A stretch of 64,000 nt of DNA from Desulfobacteraceae bacterium RAAP-1 (GCA_001443525.1 LKPX01000011.1:1-64000), one strand, 5' to 3'; counted from the first letter of the stretch, positions 35,118 to 44,312 are shown. The notes: a model not told the origin generated them from the letters alone. Translations and numbers: made by a program.

Positions 35118-37703
35118 TCAGTTTTCTGTCGAAGCGTTCAGCCGCCGCCACATGGTTTCATAGGCGGATTCCAGTGACCGCGTCAGGGAGTGCGCATCCA
35201 TCAGAGGTGAATCTCTCATCATTTTTCTTAACATGGAACGTGTCTGAGACAGCAAGTTCACATCCTCGCTCAAACAAACCGCTTTATTTATGTAGTCTTC
35301 CACAGAACGGGCAATAAAGGCGTCCAACCCGATGCCCCCCAGCAGACTCACACCCACCCGCGACACATGGTGATCGCCTTCCAGCGCCAGTACGGGAACT
35401 CCCATCCACAAAGCTTCGCAGGTCGTGGTCGTGCCGTTGTAAGGGAAGGTATCCAGCGCCAGATCGACCCGCTGGTACAGCTCGAAATGCTGATCAAACG
35501 GCAGAAACCCACAGAGTTCGAGCTGCTGAGCCCCGATCCCGCAATCTGCAAATTGCTGTGTCAGCCGCTGCTGCACATTGATGTCCGTCAATGCCTGTGA
35601 TTTGACAATCAGCCGCGAGCCAGGCGTTAACCTCAGTATGGCCGACCATGTCTGAATGACCTGATCGGTGATCTTGGCTCGATTATTAAAAGAAGCAAAT
35701 GTGATGCCGTTATTCTTTAATGCCGGAAGATCGGATACCTCGGGCAGATTCGCCGGCGGAAGATAGCATAAAAAGCTTCCGGGAAGCCGGATCAGTTTTT
35801 CCGTGTACCAGTGGTCGGTCACCCCCGGTGGATCCGCCGCCGCATCGGTAATACGGTAATCCATGGCTTTCAGACCGGTCGTGTTGGGATAACCAATATA
35901 GGAAACCTGCACTGCAGCAGGTTTTCGCGCCAGAAGCGGCATGCGGTTGTTGGATGTGTGACCCGCCAGATCTACCAGTATCTGCACACCGTCGGCCTGT
36001 ATCAGCGACAGCAACTGACTGTCGCTGACGCCATAGCAATCCCGCCACTGCCAGTTCAGCGCCTTCAGGCGCTGCGTCACCGTATCCGGATACGAGGTAT
36101 CGGAATAACATGTGATTTCAAACCGCCCGGCGTCATGACATTGCAGGATTGGTTCGATAAAATAGGACACCGAATGTTTCTTGAAATCCGGCGACAAATA
36201 CCCGATATGAATCTTGTCATCAGAATTCCGACGGACCACCGGAGCGGACGCTATGGGCGTTACCCCGGAGCCATGACGGCGATCCCATTCCAGATGCGCC
36301 TTAAACACAGCATCACGACTTTCGATATGATCATAATTCAGGGCCAGCAATCTGTTGGAATGCGCCCCCGCATAGTCCGGCTTTGCCTGTAGCGCTGCGT
36401 CATAACAGGAAACCGCTTCTACGATCCGTCCCTCATTCTGAAGCGTCACCCCCAGATTATTCTGAACATACGGATGATCCGACTTGATCTCGATGGCTTT
36501 TCGATACCAGATTTCCGCCTCGGACAACTGATGCTGTTCACGATGGATATCGCCGATATTGTGAAAAGCCTCTACGCTGTTCGGATTGATTTCCAATGTC
36601 TTCCGGAAACAGAACAGCGCATCGTCATACATATGGAGATGGTTGTAAACAGCGCCCAGATTGTTGTAGGCGTCCGCGAAGTCGGGCTTGAGTTCGATGG
36701 CTTTGCGGTGGCAGGCAATGGCTTCATCGGTTTTTCCCTGACTCTTGCGGGTATTACCCAGGTTGGAATAAACCTCGGCGTAATTCGGATTCAGAGACAG
36801 CGCCCTCTGATAGTTCTCGACGGCTTTTTCATACTCCCCCAGGGCATTGCAGGCGGCGCCCAGGTTATAAAAAAACATGGGAACCGATGGAAGCAGCCGC
36901 ACTGCCCGCTCGATCAGATCGACAGCTTTTCTTGACTGACCGCTTTGATGCGCGATAACGCCCGACAGATGAAGCGCATTGGCGTCATCCGGATTTTGTT
37001 TCAGCACGCGGGAGTAGATGGCATCCGCTTCCTTGAAATTTCCGGCCCGATGCAGTTGCACCGCCATCTCCATTTGCTGCGCTGTCGATGCATGCTTCTG
37101 TTTTTTCCCGCTGCGTTCGCGGGATTTCAGATCACATTTCGGTGTGTTTGACTTCGGGTTGCAAATGTTTTCTTTAACCGGTTCCACAACTGGCTCCAAA
37201 ACCGGAGAAGCCCAGCGTTCACGGGTTTCCAGAACAAATTTCATCAGCCACTGATAAACTGAATCTCCCGGATCGGCCACGGCCATTCGGGCGGAAGCAG
37301 CCAGAAAAGGCTCATCCACAGCCACATCAGCAACCGGCTTCAGCATATCGATTAATGAATCCAGCAAATATATGGCGTCCTGCCTCAATTCCAGATCACC
37401 GGCAATGCGAATGGCCGACAGAATGCGGGGCACCGTCGCCTGGCGGCGCAGCAGATCGGCCATCAGCGTCCAGGCGCGGTTCAGCGCCTGACCCTGAACC
37501 GGCGGTTCAAAGGCAGGCATTTGTGATGCGGCGTAAGCCACCAGTATCTGCTGATGGTTCTGCCACTCCGGGTCCCGCACGTGTTGGGCGCAATACGCTT
37601 CCCACTGAGGAAGAAACCGCAGCACATATGGAAACGCCGGCAGATAATCGAGCCACAGCGTCGGCGGGAACGCCGGAAGCATGTCATTATTTTTGTTATC
37701 CAT
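35118..37703 (-). CDS. TPR / GT41 (SPINDLY-type) O-GlcNAc-like transferase
   Basis: An 861-residue protein. Residues 14-164 form an accessory helical domain also found at the C-terminus of the neighbouring gene. About seven TPR repeats follow (205-450; AVENYQRALSLNPNYAEVYS, AIACHRKAIELKPDFADAYN). The GT41 catalytic domain (480-861) shows IGYLSPDFKKHSVSYFIEPI, DLAGHTSNNRMPLLARKPA and FASFNNRAKITDQVIQTWSAI, with the UDP-site lysine. Such enzymes transfer sugars to Ser/Thr; flagellin glycosylation is the likely role given the position. The start MDNKNNDM follows GAGGT by 5 nt. Confidence 0.9.
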   Translation of the reverse strand: MDNKNNDMLPAFPPTLWLDYLPAFPYVLRFLPQWEAYCAQHVRDPEWQNHQQILVAYAASQMPAFEPPVQGQALNRAWTLMADLLRRQATVPRILSAIRIAGDLELRQDAIYLLDSLIDMLKPVADVAVDEPFLAASARMAVADPGDSVYQWLMKFVLETRERWASPVLEPVVEPVKENICNPKSNTPKCDLKSRERSGKKQKHASTAQQMEMAVQLHRAGNFKEADAIYSRVLKQNPDDANALHLSGVIAHQSGQSRKAVDLIERAVRLLPSVPMFFYNLGAACNALGEYEKAVENYQRALSLNPNYAEVYSNLGNTRKSQGKTDEAIACHRKAIELKPDFADAYNNLGAVYNHLHMYDDALFCFRKTLEINPNSVEAFHNIGDIHREQHQLSEAEIWYRKAIEIKSDHPYVQNNLGVTLQNEGRIVEAVSCYDAALQAKPDYAGAHSNRLLALNYDHIESRDAVFKAHLEWDRRHGSGVTPIASAPVVRRNSDDKIHIGYLSPDFKKHSVSYFIEPILQCHDAGRFEITCYSDTSYPDTVTQRLKALNWQWRDCYGVSDSQLLSLIQADGVQILVDLAGHTSNNRMPLLARKPAAVQVSYIGYPNTTGLKAMDYRITDAAADPPGVTDHWYTEKLIRLPGSFLCYLPPANLPEVSDLPALKNNGITFASFNNRAKITDQVIQTWSAILRLTPGSRLIVKSQALTDINVQQRLTQQFADCGIGAQQLELCGFLPFDQHFELYQRVDLALDTFPYNGTTTTCEALWMGVPVLALEGDHHVSRVGVSLLGGIGLDAFIARSVEDYINKAVCLSEDVNLLSQTRSMLRKMMRDSPLMDAHSLTRSLESAYETMWRRLNASTEN

Positions 37704-37710
37704 GTACACC

Positions 37711-40700
37711 TCACCGGCCATGCGCAACATGGACACCGACATTCTTAAAATTGGCAGGGCTTGCGCCAGCCTGTTGAAAGATATCCATCATCGGCAAGAC
37801 TAAACCCGCGCCGTTCTCCACATTGCCGAAACGCTCCTGAATCAGACGCATTCTTCGATCCATTTCCGGGCTGAAATATGGATAGGCGCGCATTGCTTCC
37901 AGATTGAACAAAGAGCCTTTGCCGGTAAAATAGGATGAAAACGACCGATACCGTTCACGGGCCTCAAGTGCTGAATAATACGCCCACCGAACGGGTTCAT
38001 CGCCGGGGTCATCCGAGGCCATCCGGATCGACAGCGGCAGAAACGGCTCATCAACAGTCAACCTTTCCGAAGCCATGAACGGTCCCAGAAGATGGTTCAG
38101 AATGGTAACGGCGGTTTCGCGATATCCCAAATCCAGAGTTATCCGCACCGTGGAAAGAATTCTGGCCGAAGTTGCGTTATTACGCAGCAGATTTATCATG
38201 GCGGTATGGGCGTTAACCAAGGCGTTATACCGCACGGATGCCCCATATTCGGACGACTGCGACACGGCGTAAAGACTCAGTGCCTGCTGATACATCATCC
38301 AGGCGGCGTCTCCGGCATGACTCCGTTCATATTGCTCCCATGCAGCAAGAAAACGCCGGGTATAGGGAAAACCCCGAAGATACGTTTTCCAGAAATCCAT
38401 CGAAACCTGGGAAGATATCGGAGCGTTTTCTTCAACGCCTGTCAGAAAGCCATTTTGGGAAAGAAGTTCCGCTCGATCCGGCTTGCAGGAAAACAGGTTT
38501 AGTTGAAATGCATCCAGCTTTTCCTGAATATGAAACGGCGTCAGAACGTTCAGCCCGGGAACCAGGCGATACGGCTGATACCCAAGTTCCTGAAGCTGGC
38601 TAATGATATCCAGTTTATAGTCATCATACTTGATTTTATATTGAATCAGCGGAGAGGCGGTTCTGAAAAAATGCGTTCCCTGCGAGAGAAGATCGTCGTA
38701 CAGATTTTCGGCGTCAATACGCATGAAATCGATATCCGGTTCCATGACATGTGCGTCAATCCCGGCATCCAGACCTGTAAATACGGCATGTTCGGCGAAC
38801 ATCTTCAAAAAATCAGCATCTGGCGCGATATACGGAATTACCGCAACATGATCTAACCCGTTCATCTGAACGCTTCGGTTCAGATACGCCGCCCTTAACC
38901 GGTCCGGTTCGACTGCCCACACCTTGCCTACTGTCGCCACATGTCGCCCGGCTGTCAACGTATAAGCGCCATACCCTGCACCAATATCCACTACCTTCAT
39001 GCCGGGCTTCAAAAGCGCCCGGACAAAATGGATTTCCTCTTCAAACGTGTCTTCCTGCTCCAGCAATGTATAAGTCCCCAGCTCATCGAGCGAATCGGGA
39101 ACATGGATCGCGATATCGCCGTGGATATGAACAGTACGCCCCCCTGCCCCGTCATTTTCATCCGCAACCCGCGCCTCACACCAGTTTTCCCACATGCTGC
39201 GATAGGCGGATTCCAGCTTGACGATAAAGGCGTTTTGATCCATCAGGGAAGACGACAGCATTTTCAAACGCAGCATTTTCCGCTGCTGACACAGCCAGTT
39301 CACGTCAGTGGCCAATGCCTTTGCTGTTTCGATGTATTTGCTTTCAGATGCAGTAATCCCTTCCGGTAGCCCCACCTGATGCAGGATGCTCGCGCCCACG
39401 CGGGAAGCGTGAGTACCCCCGGACAGCGTTATGACCGGAATCCCCATCCACAGCGCCTCGCAGGTAGTGGTAGTGCCGTTATACGGAAAGGTGTCCAGCG
39501 CGATATCCACCCGTTGATAGAGCTTCATATGCTCCTGAAAAGGCAAATACGGCGTCACCTCGATCCGGGACGCTTCCACCCCGTGCTGCACGAACTGCGA
39601 CAGCAGATGCGCCCTGGCCTCTTCGTCTGAAACAATGCTCGATTTCAAAATCAGTCGGGAGTCCGGAACCTGAAGCAGCAACGCAGACCAGGCGGCGATG
39701 ACGGATGCGTTGATTTTAGCTCTGTTGTTAAAAGACCCGAACGTAACGTGCCCGTTTGACAGTATTGGAGCCTCCGAGACATCCGGTGTCGGCGTCGGTG
39801 CCTGATAGCAGAGAAATCCGCCCGGAAGGCGGATAAGCCGCTCGGTATAATAGGAATCGGCCACGCCCTCCGGATCTGCCTGATCGTCCGTAATGCGGTA
39901 ATCCATGGTCGTCAATCCCGTGGTGTTAGGATATCCCAGATAGGAAACCTGAACCGGCGCCGGTTTTCTGGAAAAAAGCTTCATTCGGTTATTGGCGGTA
40001 TGGCCTGTCAGATCCACCAGAATGTCGATCCGATCATCCTGAATCCATTTGAACACTTCATCGTCCGTTTTTCGAAGGATATCCCGCCAGTGATCCGCCG
40101 TTGTCATCATCAGACGGGTAACCTCATCGGGTTTCTGAACATCAGAATAACAATACACCTCGAACTGCTCCCGATGATGCCGATACAGCGCCGGCTGAAT
40201 AAAAAACGCCACGGAATGTGTTCGGTAATCCGGAGACAGATACCCAATCCGAATTCGGCGGTTCAGGGTTCTGGAATTGGGATAATTCCGGGCCGCACAA
40301 AACGGCGCAGAAGCATAGCGTTTAGCCCACTCCAGATGATAATCAAACACCTCCTGAGGCTGGATACCGGTCAGATACCCAAGACACAGCAGCAGATTGG
40401 AGTAGACAAACAGGTTTTCGTGATCCATCTGAATGGCTTTGATGAACCCGTCCACCGCTTTCTGTATTTCGCCCTGATCCTTATAAATGGCAAGCTGGTT
40501 GGTAAACGTCCGATAATGATTCGGATCGCGGGACAGCACGTATTCATACCAGCGCGTCGCCTGGGTTAATTCTCCCTGAAGCTGGCAGACCACGCCCAGG
40601 TTATAGGCCGCCTCCACATAATCCGGGTTCAGATCAAGCGCGGTTTTAAAGCTGGAAATCGCGGCTTCGATATCGCCGCTGTCTTTGAATACCACGCCAA

Positions 40701-40986
40701 GATTGTTATGAAAACAAGGATTCTGAGGACTCATCCGGATTGCGGATTGCAGCCATTTAGCCGCTGTCTCCAGCCGCCCGGTCTGATGATCGATCAGGCC
40801 CGCCAGATTCACGGCGTCCACATCGGCCGGATGCCGATCCAGATAGCTTTGAGTCAGCGGATCAGCGTCATTGAAACGGCCGGCGTTGTACAAAGACAGC
40901 GCTTTCTGGTAAAGCTCTTTGTCGTTGCCGGAATCAACCGGTGTATGGTATCTGCCACTGGATCGTTGCCTGATCTGTAATGCCAT
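37711..40986 (-). CDS. TPR / GT41 / FkbM methyltransferase fusion protein
   Basis: A 1091-residue protein. TPR repeats occupy about 20-210 (LSLYNAGRFNDADPLTQSYL, AISSFKTALDLNPDYVEAAY). The GT41 catalytic domain lies at about 230-600 (IRIGYLSPDYRTHSVAFFIQ, DLTGHTANNRMKLFSRKPAP, FGSFNNRAKINASVIAAWSA). An FkbM-like SAM methyltransferase lies at about 640-800 (LKPGMKVVDIGAGYGAYTLT). The shared accessory domain is at 862-1012, with a tail after it. It could add and then methylate a sugar on flagellin. It lies 7 bp upstream of the second GT41 gene and behind a sigma-54 promoter. Confidence 0.88.
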   Translation of the reverse strand: MALQIRQRSSGRYHTPVDSGNDKELYQKALSLYNAGRFNDADPLTQSYLDRHPADVDAVNLAGLIDHQTGRLETAAKWLQSAIRMSPQNPCFHNNLGVVFKDSGDIEAAISSFKTALDLNPDYVEAAYNLGVVCQLQGELTQATRWYEYVLSRDPNHYRTFTNQLAIYKDQGEIQKAVDGFIKAIQMDHENLFVYSNLLLCLGYLTGIQPQEVFDYHLEWAKRYASAPFCAARNYPNSRTLNRRIRIGYLSPDYRTHSVAFFIQPALYRHHREQFEVYCYSDVQKPDEVTRLMMTTADHWRDILRKTDDEVFKWIQDDRIDILVDLTGHTANNRMKLFSRKPAPVQVSYLGYPNTTGLTTMDYRITDDQADPEGVADSYYTERLIRLPGGFLCYQAPTPTPDVSEAPILSNGHVTFGSFNNRAKINASVIAAWSALLLQVPDSRLILKSSIVSDEEARAHLLSQFVQHGVEASRIEVTPYLPFQEHMKLYQRVDIALDTFPYNGTTTTCEALWMGIPVITLSGGTHASRVGASILHQVGLPEGITASESKYIETAKALATDVNWLCQQRKMLRLKMLSSSLMDQNAFIVKLESAYRSMWENWCEARVADENDGAGGRTVHIHGDIAIHVPDSLDELGTYTLLEQEDTFEEEIHFVRALLKPGMKVVDIGAGYGAYTLTAGRHVATVGKVWAVEPDRLRAAYLNRSVQMNGLDHVAVIPYIAPDADFLKMFAEHAVFTGLDAGIDAHVMEPDIDFMRIDAENLYDDLLSQGTHFFRTASPLIQYKIKYDDYKLDIISQLQELGYQPYRLVPGLNVLTPFHIQEKLDAFQLNLFSCKPDRAELLSQNGFLTGVEENAPISSQVSMDFWKTYLRGFPYTRRFLAAWEQYERSHAGDAAWMMYQQALSLYAVSQSSEYGASVRYNALVNAHTAMINLLRNNATSARILSTVRITLDLGYRETAVTILNHLLGPFMASERLTVDEPFLPLSIRMASDDPGDEPVRWAYYSALEARERYRSFSSYFTGKGSLFNLEAMRAYPYFSPEMDRRMRLIQERFGNVENGAGLVLPMMDIFQQAGASPANFKNVGVHVAHGR

Positions 40987-41058
40987 ATGCCTGTCCTTAT
41001 TTCTCTTGAAGTGATTACATTTAAAATGTTCTGCGAATTACAGTTCAAGCATGGTAAA

Positions 41059-41074
41059 AGCAATATCTGTACCA
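41059..41074 (-). promoter_or_regulatory. Sigma-54 (-24/-12) promoter of the glycosyltransferase operon
   Basis: Minus-strand TGGTACA-GATA-TTGCT keeps the GG-N10-GC spacing. It lies 73 bp before the TPR/GT41/FkbM gene. The gene-free gap 40987-41328 is otherwise AT-rich with no other feature seen. This ties glycosylation to the sigma-54 flagellar circuit. Confidence 0.6.
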
Positions 41075-41328
41075 TATGTAATCTGTGGCATTATCTTGAA
41101 TGATTACTTCAGCTTTTTCAGCGATCTTACTTGTGGCAGGAAAAATAAATTGACATGGCTGCATGCGCCTGTCCATATTTTGACAGTGCAACATATGGGA
41201 AAACAGCGTTTTGACGAGGAAAATGGAAAACAGAGGAATTGCCGGGATCTTGGTTTTCAGCCCCTTGCCGGTATCTGGATAATGACGAGTTGGTCACCGA
41301 AATGGTCGAGAAAACCTGACTTCCGAGT

Positions 41329-41919
41329 TTATATTACGCCTCCATCAAATATCTGCTTGAGATCAATCTGAAGTTCGGGGAAAATACCGACTGTTACAGT
41401 GTCTGGCTCTGCATACACATCCGGCCTTCCGTAAAGGCCATCCGGCCTTAACCGATAGACCATTACCAGCCGGTCAAGCGGCTGTACAATCCAGTATTCG
41501 ATCACGCCAAACCGCTCATAGAGTTCACGCTTGACAATATGGTCTCTGGATGCGGTTGAGGAAGAGATAATTTCGACAATCCAGTCCGGAGCGCCGAAAC
41601 AGCCTTTTTCATCTAATTGGGATGGATTGCACACCACCAGTAAATCCGGCTGAACTACCTCGAATACACCTTCGTTACAGACACCGGATTCTCCCAGTCT
41701 GACATCAAACGGAGCTAAAAAAAGCTCACAGGTCTTTCCGCGCATGTAAGTTTCAATCTGATATCCAAGCTTTTTGAGAACCGTTTGGTGAGACCGGTTT
41801 GGCGCAGGCGACATCAGCACAGGTTCCCCATGAATCAGCTCCCGGCGTTGACCGTCTGCCCATGTCAGATAGTCGGCATAGGAAAATCGTTTTTTCTCGA
41901 ACGGATGCGAAATCGTCAT
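41329..41919 (-). CDS. Uma2-family (DUF820) restriction-endonuclease-like protein
   Basis: A 196-residue PD-(D/E)XK-fold protein: FSYADYLTWADGQRRELIHG, VVQPDLLVVCNP, and CFGAPDWIVEIISSSTASRD with the acidic residues of the fold, then KRELYERFGVIEYWIVQP. The family is common in mobile gene pools; its role is not settled. The start MTISHPFEKK is used; no strong ribosome-binding site. It marks the left edge of the accessory zone. Confidence 0.88.
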   Translation of the reverse strand: MTISHPFEKKRFSYADYLTWADGQRRELIHGEPVLMSPAPNRSHQTVLKKLGYQIETYMRGKTCELFLAPFDVRLGESGVCNEGVFEVVQPDLLVVCNPSQLDEKGCFGAPDWIVEIISSSTASRDHIVKRELYERFGVIEYWIVQPLDRLVMVYRLRPDGLYGRPDVYAEPDTVTVGIFPELQIDLKQIFDGGVI

Positions 41920-42012
41920 CGTGGCCCCCCGTAACAACAAAAAACCAGCCCTGCTCTCTTGTTTTTCATTTATGTATCATATATCTTGTCAAGAACTATT
42001 TCAATATCATCC

Positions 42013-42046
42013 ATACGGCTTCGTCAAAAGTCCGCATGCTGCGTTA
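42013..42046. repeat. Family A repeat end fragment
   Basis: ATACGGCTTCGTCAAAAGTCC followed by GCATGCTGCGTT matches the first third of repeat A. It stops abruptly at GTTATGAAAT, where the accessory AT-rich sequence begins. Confidence 0.65.
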
Positions 42047-42087
42047 TGAAATTGCCATTGTTATCTGGAACGGCAGGAAGAGAGAAT

Positions 42088-42300
42088 ATGAGTCTAAGAG
42101 ATCAAACAATACAGGAAATTTATCGGTTATCTCCAACCGATCTGGCAAAAATATATAATATCATTCTTTCTTTGAAAGGTTCCAATATGGTTTGTGAGAA
42201 AAAACAGATTTCTCCATATCTGGTTGCCAGAAAAATCCTTTCAAAGTGCAACATATCTTTATCTCAAGATATTATTGATCAGCGGGAAGACAGAATATGA
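42088..42300 (+). CDS. Small antitoxin-like protein upstream of broken vapC
   Basis: A 70-residue protein starting MSLRDQTIQEIYRLSPTDL after GGAAGAGAG. Its TGA overlaps the ATG of a PIN-domain fragment (ATGA), the usual antitoxin-toxin layout. The toxin is truncated, so this gene is an orphan antitoxin remnant. Confidence 0.55.
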   Translation: MSLRDQTIQEIYRLSPTDLAKIYNIILSLKGSNMVCEKKQISPYLVARKILSKCNISLSQDIIDQREDRI

Positions 42301-42371
42301 AGTTCTTTGTTGATACTTCAGCCCTTGTAAAACTTTTTCAAGAGGAAATCGGTATCGGTAGGGAGCGATGA
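42297..42371 (+). pseudogene. Truncated VapC PIN toxin
   Basis: MKFFVDTSALVKLFQEE is the first catalytic motif of a VapC-type PIN ribonuclease. After residue 20 the sequence runs into unrelated DNA and stops at 42371. All later catalytic acids are lost. The break coincides with the start of a HigA-like remnant. Confidence 0.7.
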
Positions 42372-42604
42372 ACACAGCTATTGACATGGATCAATTAATT
42401 CCGGCCTAGCGTGGCCTCCACGAAGCAGCGCCTATCGGACACATCAAATCTGAAGCGGATTACGAGCAGATCACCTCGATCCTCAATCGGCTTTGGGATG
42501 TCGTTCGGGATGACAGTATGCATCCACACCAACCAGCAATCCGTTGCATATTGGTCAGATCAGGCTTTTGGGCAAGGGACTCTCTTGGGAGAATATTTTC
42601 ATGA
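42368..42604 (+). pseudogene. HigA-type antitoxin remnant with in-frame stop
   Basis: From ATG 42368 the frame reads MNTAIDMDQLIPA, then TAG at 42407 in the place of an expected Trp codon (as in AW-R-L-H of the family), then RGLHEAAPIGHIKSEADYEQ and ITSILNRLWDVVRDD. This is the N-terminal signature of HigA-like antitoxins associated with HigB toxins. No helix-turn-helix follows. No toxin partner is present. Confidence 0.6.
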
Positions 42605-42627
42605 TCCCAGTGGCGGCATAAGTTGTT

Positions 42628-42651
42628 TCCCATTCAACTGAACCAGTGCCG
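42628..42651. repeat. 24-bp direct repeat, left copy
   Basis: TCCCATTCAACTGAACCAGTGCCG, identical to the copy at 43610-43633. The pair brackets the MNT/HEPN module. Confidence 0.8.
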
Positions 42652-42681
42652 GCAGCACACAAACACGATATTTTCCTGTGA

Positions 42682-43026
42682 ATGGATGGGGAAATGCTGA
42701 TACCAGAAATAAAAAAGGATATCGTTGATTGCTTGAGCAAACCTCCAAAAGCGTTGAGAGTTATTCTGTTTGGTTCCTACGCATATGGGATACCACATGA
42801 AGATAGTGACATTGATATTCTGGTTGTCCTGGATAAAAAAGGAAAAGCTCATAATTATAAGTCATTTATTAAAAATCGTCAGGAAGTATCCTTAAGACTA
42901 CAAAGCTTGAAGAAAAAATATCCTATTGACTTGATTGTCTATACAAATGATGAATGGGAGGAGCTTAAAGCCATCGGGACTTCTTTTATACGGAACATTG
43001 AAGAAAATGGGATTTATCTGATATGA
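42682..43026 (+). CDS. MNT-domain nucleotidyltransferase (type VII antitoxin, MntA-like)
   Basis: A 114-residue minimal nucleotidyltransferase with the signature VILFGSYAYGIPHEDSDIDI (GS and DxD metal site). In HEPN/MNT systems this protein AMPylates and neutralises the HEPN toxin. The start is uncertain between 42682 and 42694; neither has a good Shine-Dalgarno. It overlaps the HEPN gene by 4 bp (ATGA). Confidence 0.85.
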   Translation: MDGEMLIPEIKKDIVDCLSKPPKALRVILFGSYAYGIPHEDSDIDILVVLDKKGKAHNYKSFIKNRQEVSLRLQSLKKKYPIDLIVYTNDEWEELKAIGTSFIRNIEENGIYLI

Positions 43027-43442
43027 AAAAAGGAACGATAGAATGGTTGGAATTTGCCAGAAGAGACCTTGAAGCTGCGCGAATATTGCTCAGTTCAAAT
43101 TACCTCGCAAATATCGTCATGTTCCATTCGCAACAATGTATTGAAAAATGTCTCAAAGCTTTTCTGGAAGAAAAAATGATAAAAATCCCCAAAATCCATA
43201 GTGTGGTTACTCTTTACGCATTGATAACCAGAGAGCATGGCGCATCTTTCGATTTTAATGAAGAAGAACTGGATATGGTTGATCTCGTTTATATTGATAC
43301 AAGATATCCTGGCGGGTTAGGTTTACTTCCATCCGGGTTTCCAACATATCAAGATGCGATGGGGATATTTGCAACAGCGGAAAAGGTGTACGAAAGAATT
43401 TCAAGCGATTTGACTTATGAAAATGGCGCTGGTTCAGTTTAA
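43023..43442 (+). CDS. HEPN-domain protein (type VII toxin partner)
   Basis: A 139-residue HEPN protein: IEWLEFARRDLEAARILLSS, the core FHSQQCIEKCLKAFLEEK, and IPKIHSVVTLYALI. A clear R-x4-6-H RNase motif as in HepT was not found, so it may be a non-catalytic or divergent member. It is paired with the MNT gene upstream. A diverged inverted copy of the 24-bp repeat overlaps its 3' end (CTGGTTCAGTTTAATTGGA). Confidence 0.83.
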   Translation: MKKGTIEWLEFARRDLEAARILLSSNYLANIVMFHSQQCIEKCLKAFLEEKMIKIPKIHSVVTLYALITREHGASFDFNEEELDMVDLVYIDTRYPGGLGLLPSGFPTYQDAMGIFATAEKVYERISSDLTYENGAGSV

Positions 43443-43609
43443 TTGGATCGACTCATCGAATCATTCCGAAGTGTTAAAGTGGAATGATAACAAGAAAAGA
43501 ACCCAGTTGCACCAGGTACCTTTATCCCCTTAGGCTGATCGCATGGAAGCTGGATCGTTTTTCTCGATGTCGGTCTATTATAGCCCATTGATTCTTATGA
43601 ATTTTGGCA

Positions 43610-43633
43610 TCCCATTCAACTGAACCAGTGCCG
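43610..43633. repeat. 24-bp direct repeat, right copy
   Basis: Perfect second copy of the 42628-42651 repeat, 982 bp downstream. It lies 67 bp before the next antitoxin gene, in a 257-bp gap (43443-43699) with no other recognised feature. Confidence 0.8.
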
Positions 43634-43699
43634 AAACGTCAGAAATGCTTTGAAGGCACCCTATCGATATACTTCGCCCTTAAACGTGGAGAAATAATT

Positions 43700-43933
43700 A
43701 TGGCTATGACTATGACTCAAAAACTTTATGACATGGTAAAAGATTTTCCAGAATCAGAAATAGCAGAGATACTGGATTTCGCTGAATTTTTAAGGGAAAA
43801 AAGGCGATCTGAAAACATTGAACTGGCAAGCGATGAATTGCTGATTGAGCTAAAAGGAGGATTGGAAAGTTCTCTTGTATTGGCTGGTGATCCTGCGAAG
43901 ATTCAGGAGACGTTGCGTAATGAGTGGAATTAA
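43700..43933 (+). CDS. DUF2281-type antitoxin
   Basis: A 77-residue protein: MTMTQKLYDMVKDFPESEIA and EILDFAEFLREKRR are typical of DUF2281/VapB-like antitoxins. The start follows GGAG by 7 nt. It overlaps the PIN toxin gene by 14 bp. Confidence 0.78.
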   Translation: MAMTMTQKLYDMVKDFPESEIAEILDFAEFLREKRRSENIELASDELLIELKGGLESSLVLAGDPAKIQETLRNEWN

Positions 43934-44291
43934 ATATCTTTTGGATACCAACTTCATTCTTGGCATCCTGAAATCCAACCCCATTGTTCTGGCAGACGTA
44001 TCTTCGCGTCAGATTCATACCGCCGAATGTGGATACAGCGCCATTACTCGAATGGAACTGCTTGGTTTCCCCGGTATCACAAGGGAAGAAGAATTGACCA
44101 TCAGACAGAAACTTTCACGTCTTATTTATCTGCCTTTAACAGAGATTATTGAAGATGTGGTGATTGATTTACGCCAGACCCGCAAGATAAAACTGCCGGA
44201 TGCGATCATTGCTGCAACGGCCCTTTGCATGAGAGCTGAGTTACTAACATTGGATATGCGACTTCTATCCATTATTCAATCTCATTTGTAA
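43920..44291 (+). CDS. VapC-type PIN-domain toxin
   Basis: A 123-residue PIN ribonuclease with YLLDTNFILGIL (first Asp), AITRMELLGFPG (Glu) and KIKLPDAIIAATAL followed by LLTLDMRLLS (later acids). VapC toxins cut RNA, often tRNA. All four acidic positions appear kept, so it looks intact. ATG 43920 lies inside the end of the antitoxin gene. Confidence 0.88.
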   Translation: MSGIKYLLDTNFILGILKSNPIVLADVSSRQIHTAECGYSAITRMELLGFPGITREEELTIRQKLSRLIYLPLTEIIEDVVIDLRQTRKIKLPDAIIAATALCMRAELLTLDMRLLSIIQSHL

Positions 44292-44312
44292 ATATTCAGT
44301 TTTGGGACAAAA

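Noticed and set aside
42628-43633. Integron cassette array, because ATTCAAC in the 24-bp repeat fits RYYYAAC
   Set aside because: No GTTRRRY core lies at attC distance downstream, gene orientation and spacing do not fit, and no integrase is present.
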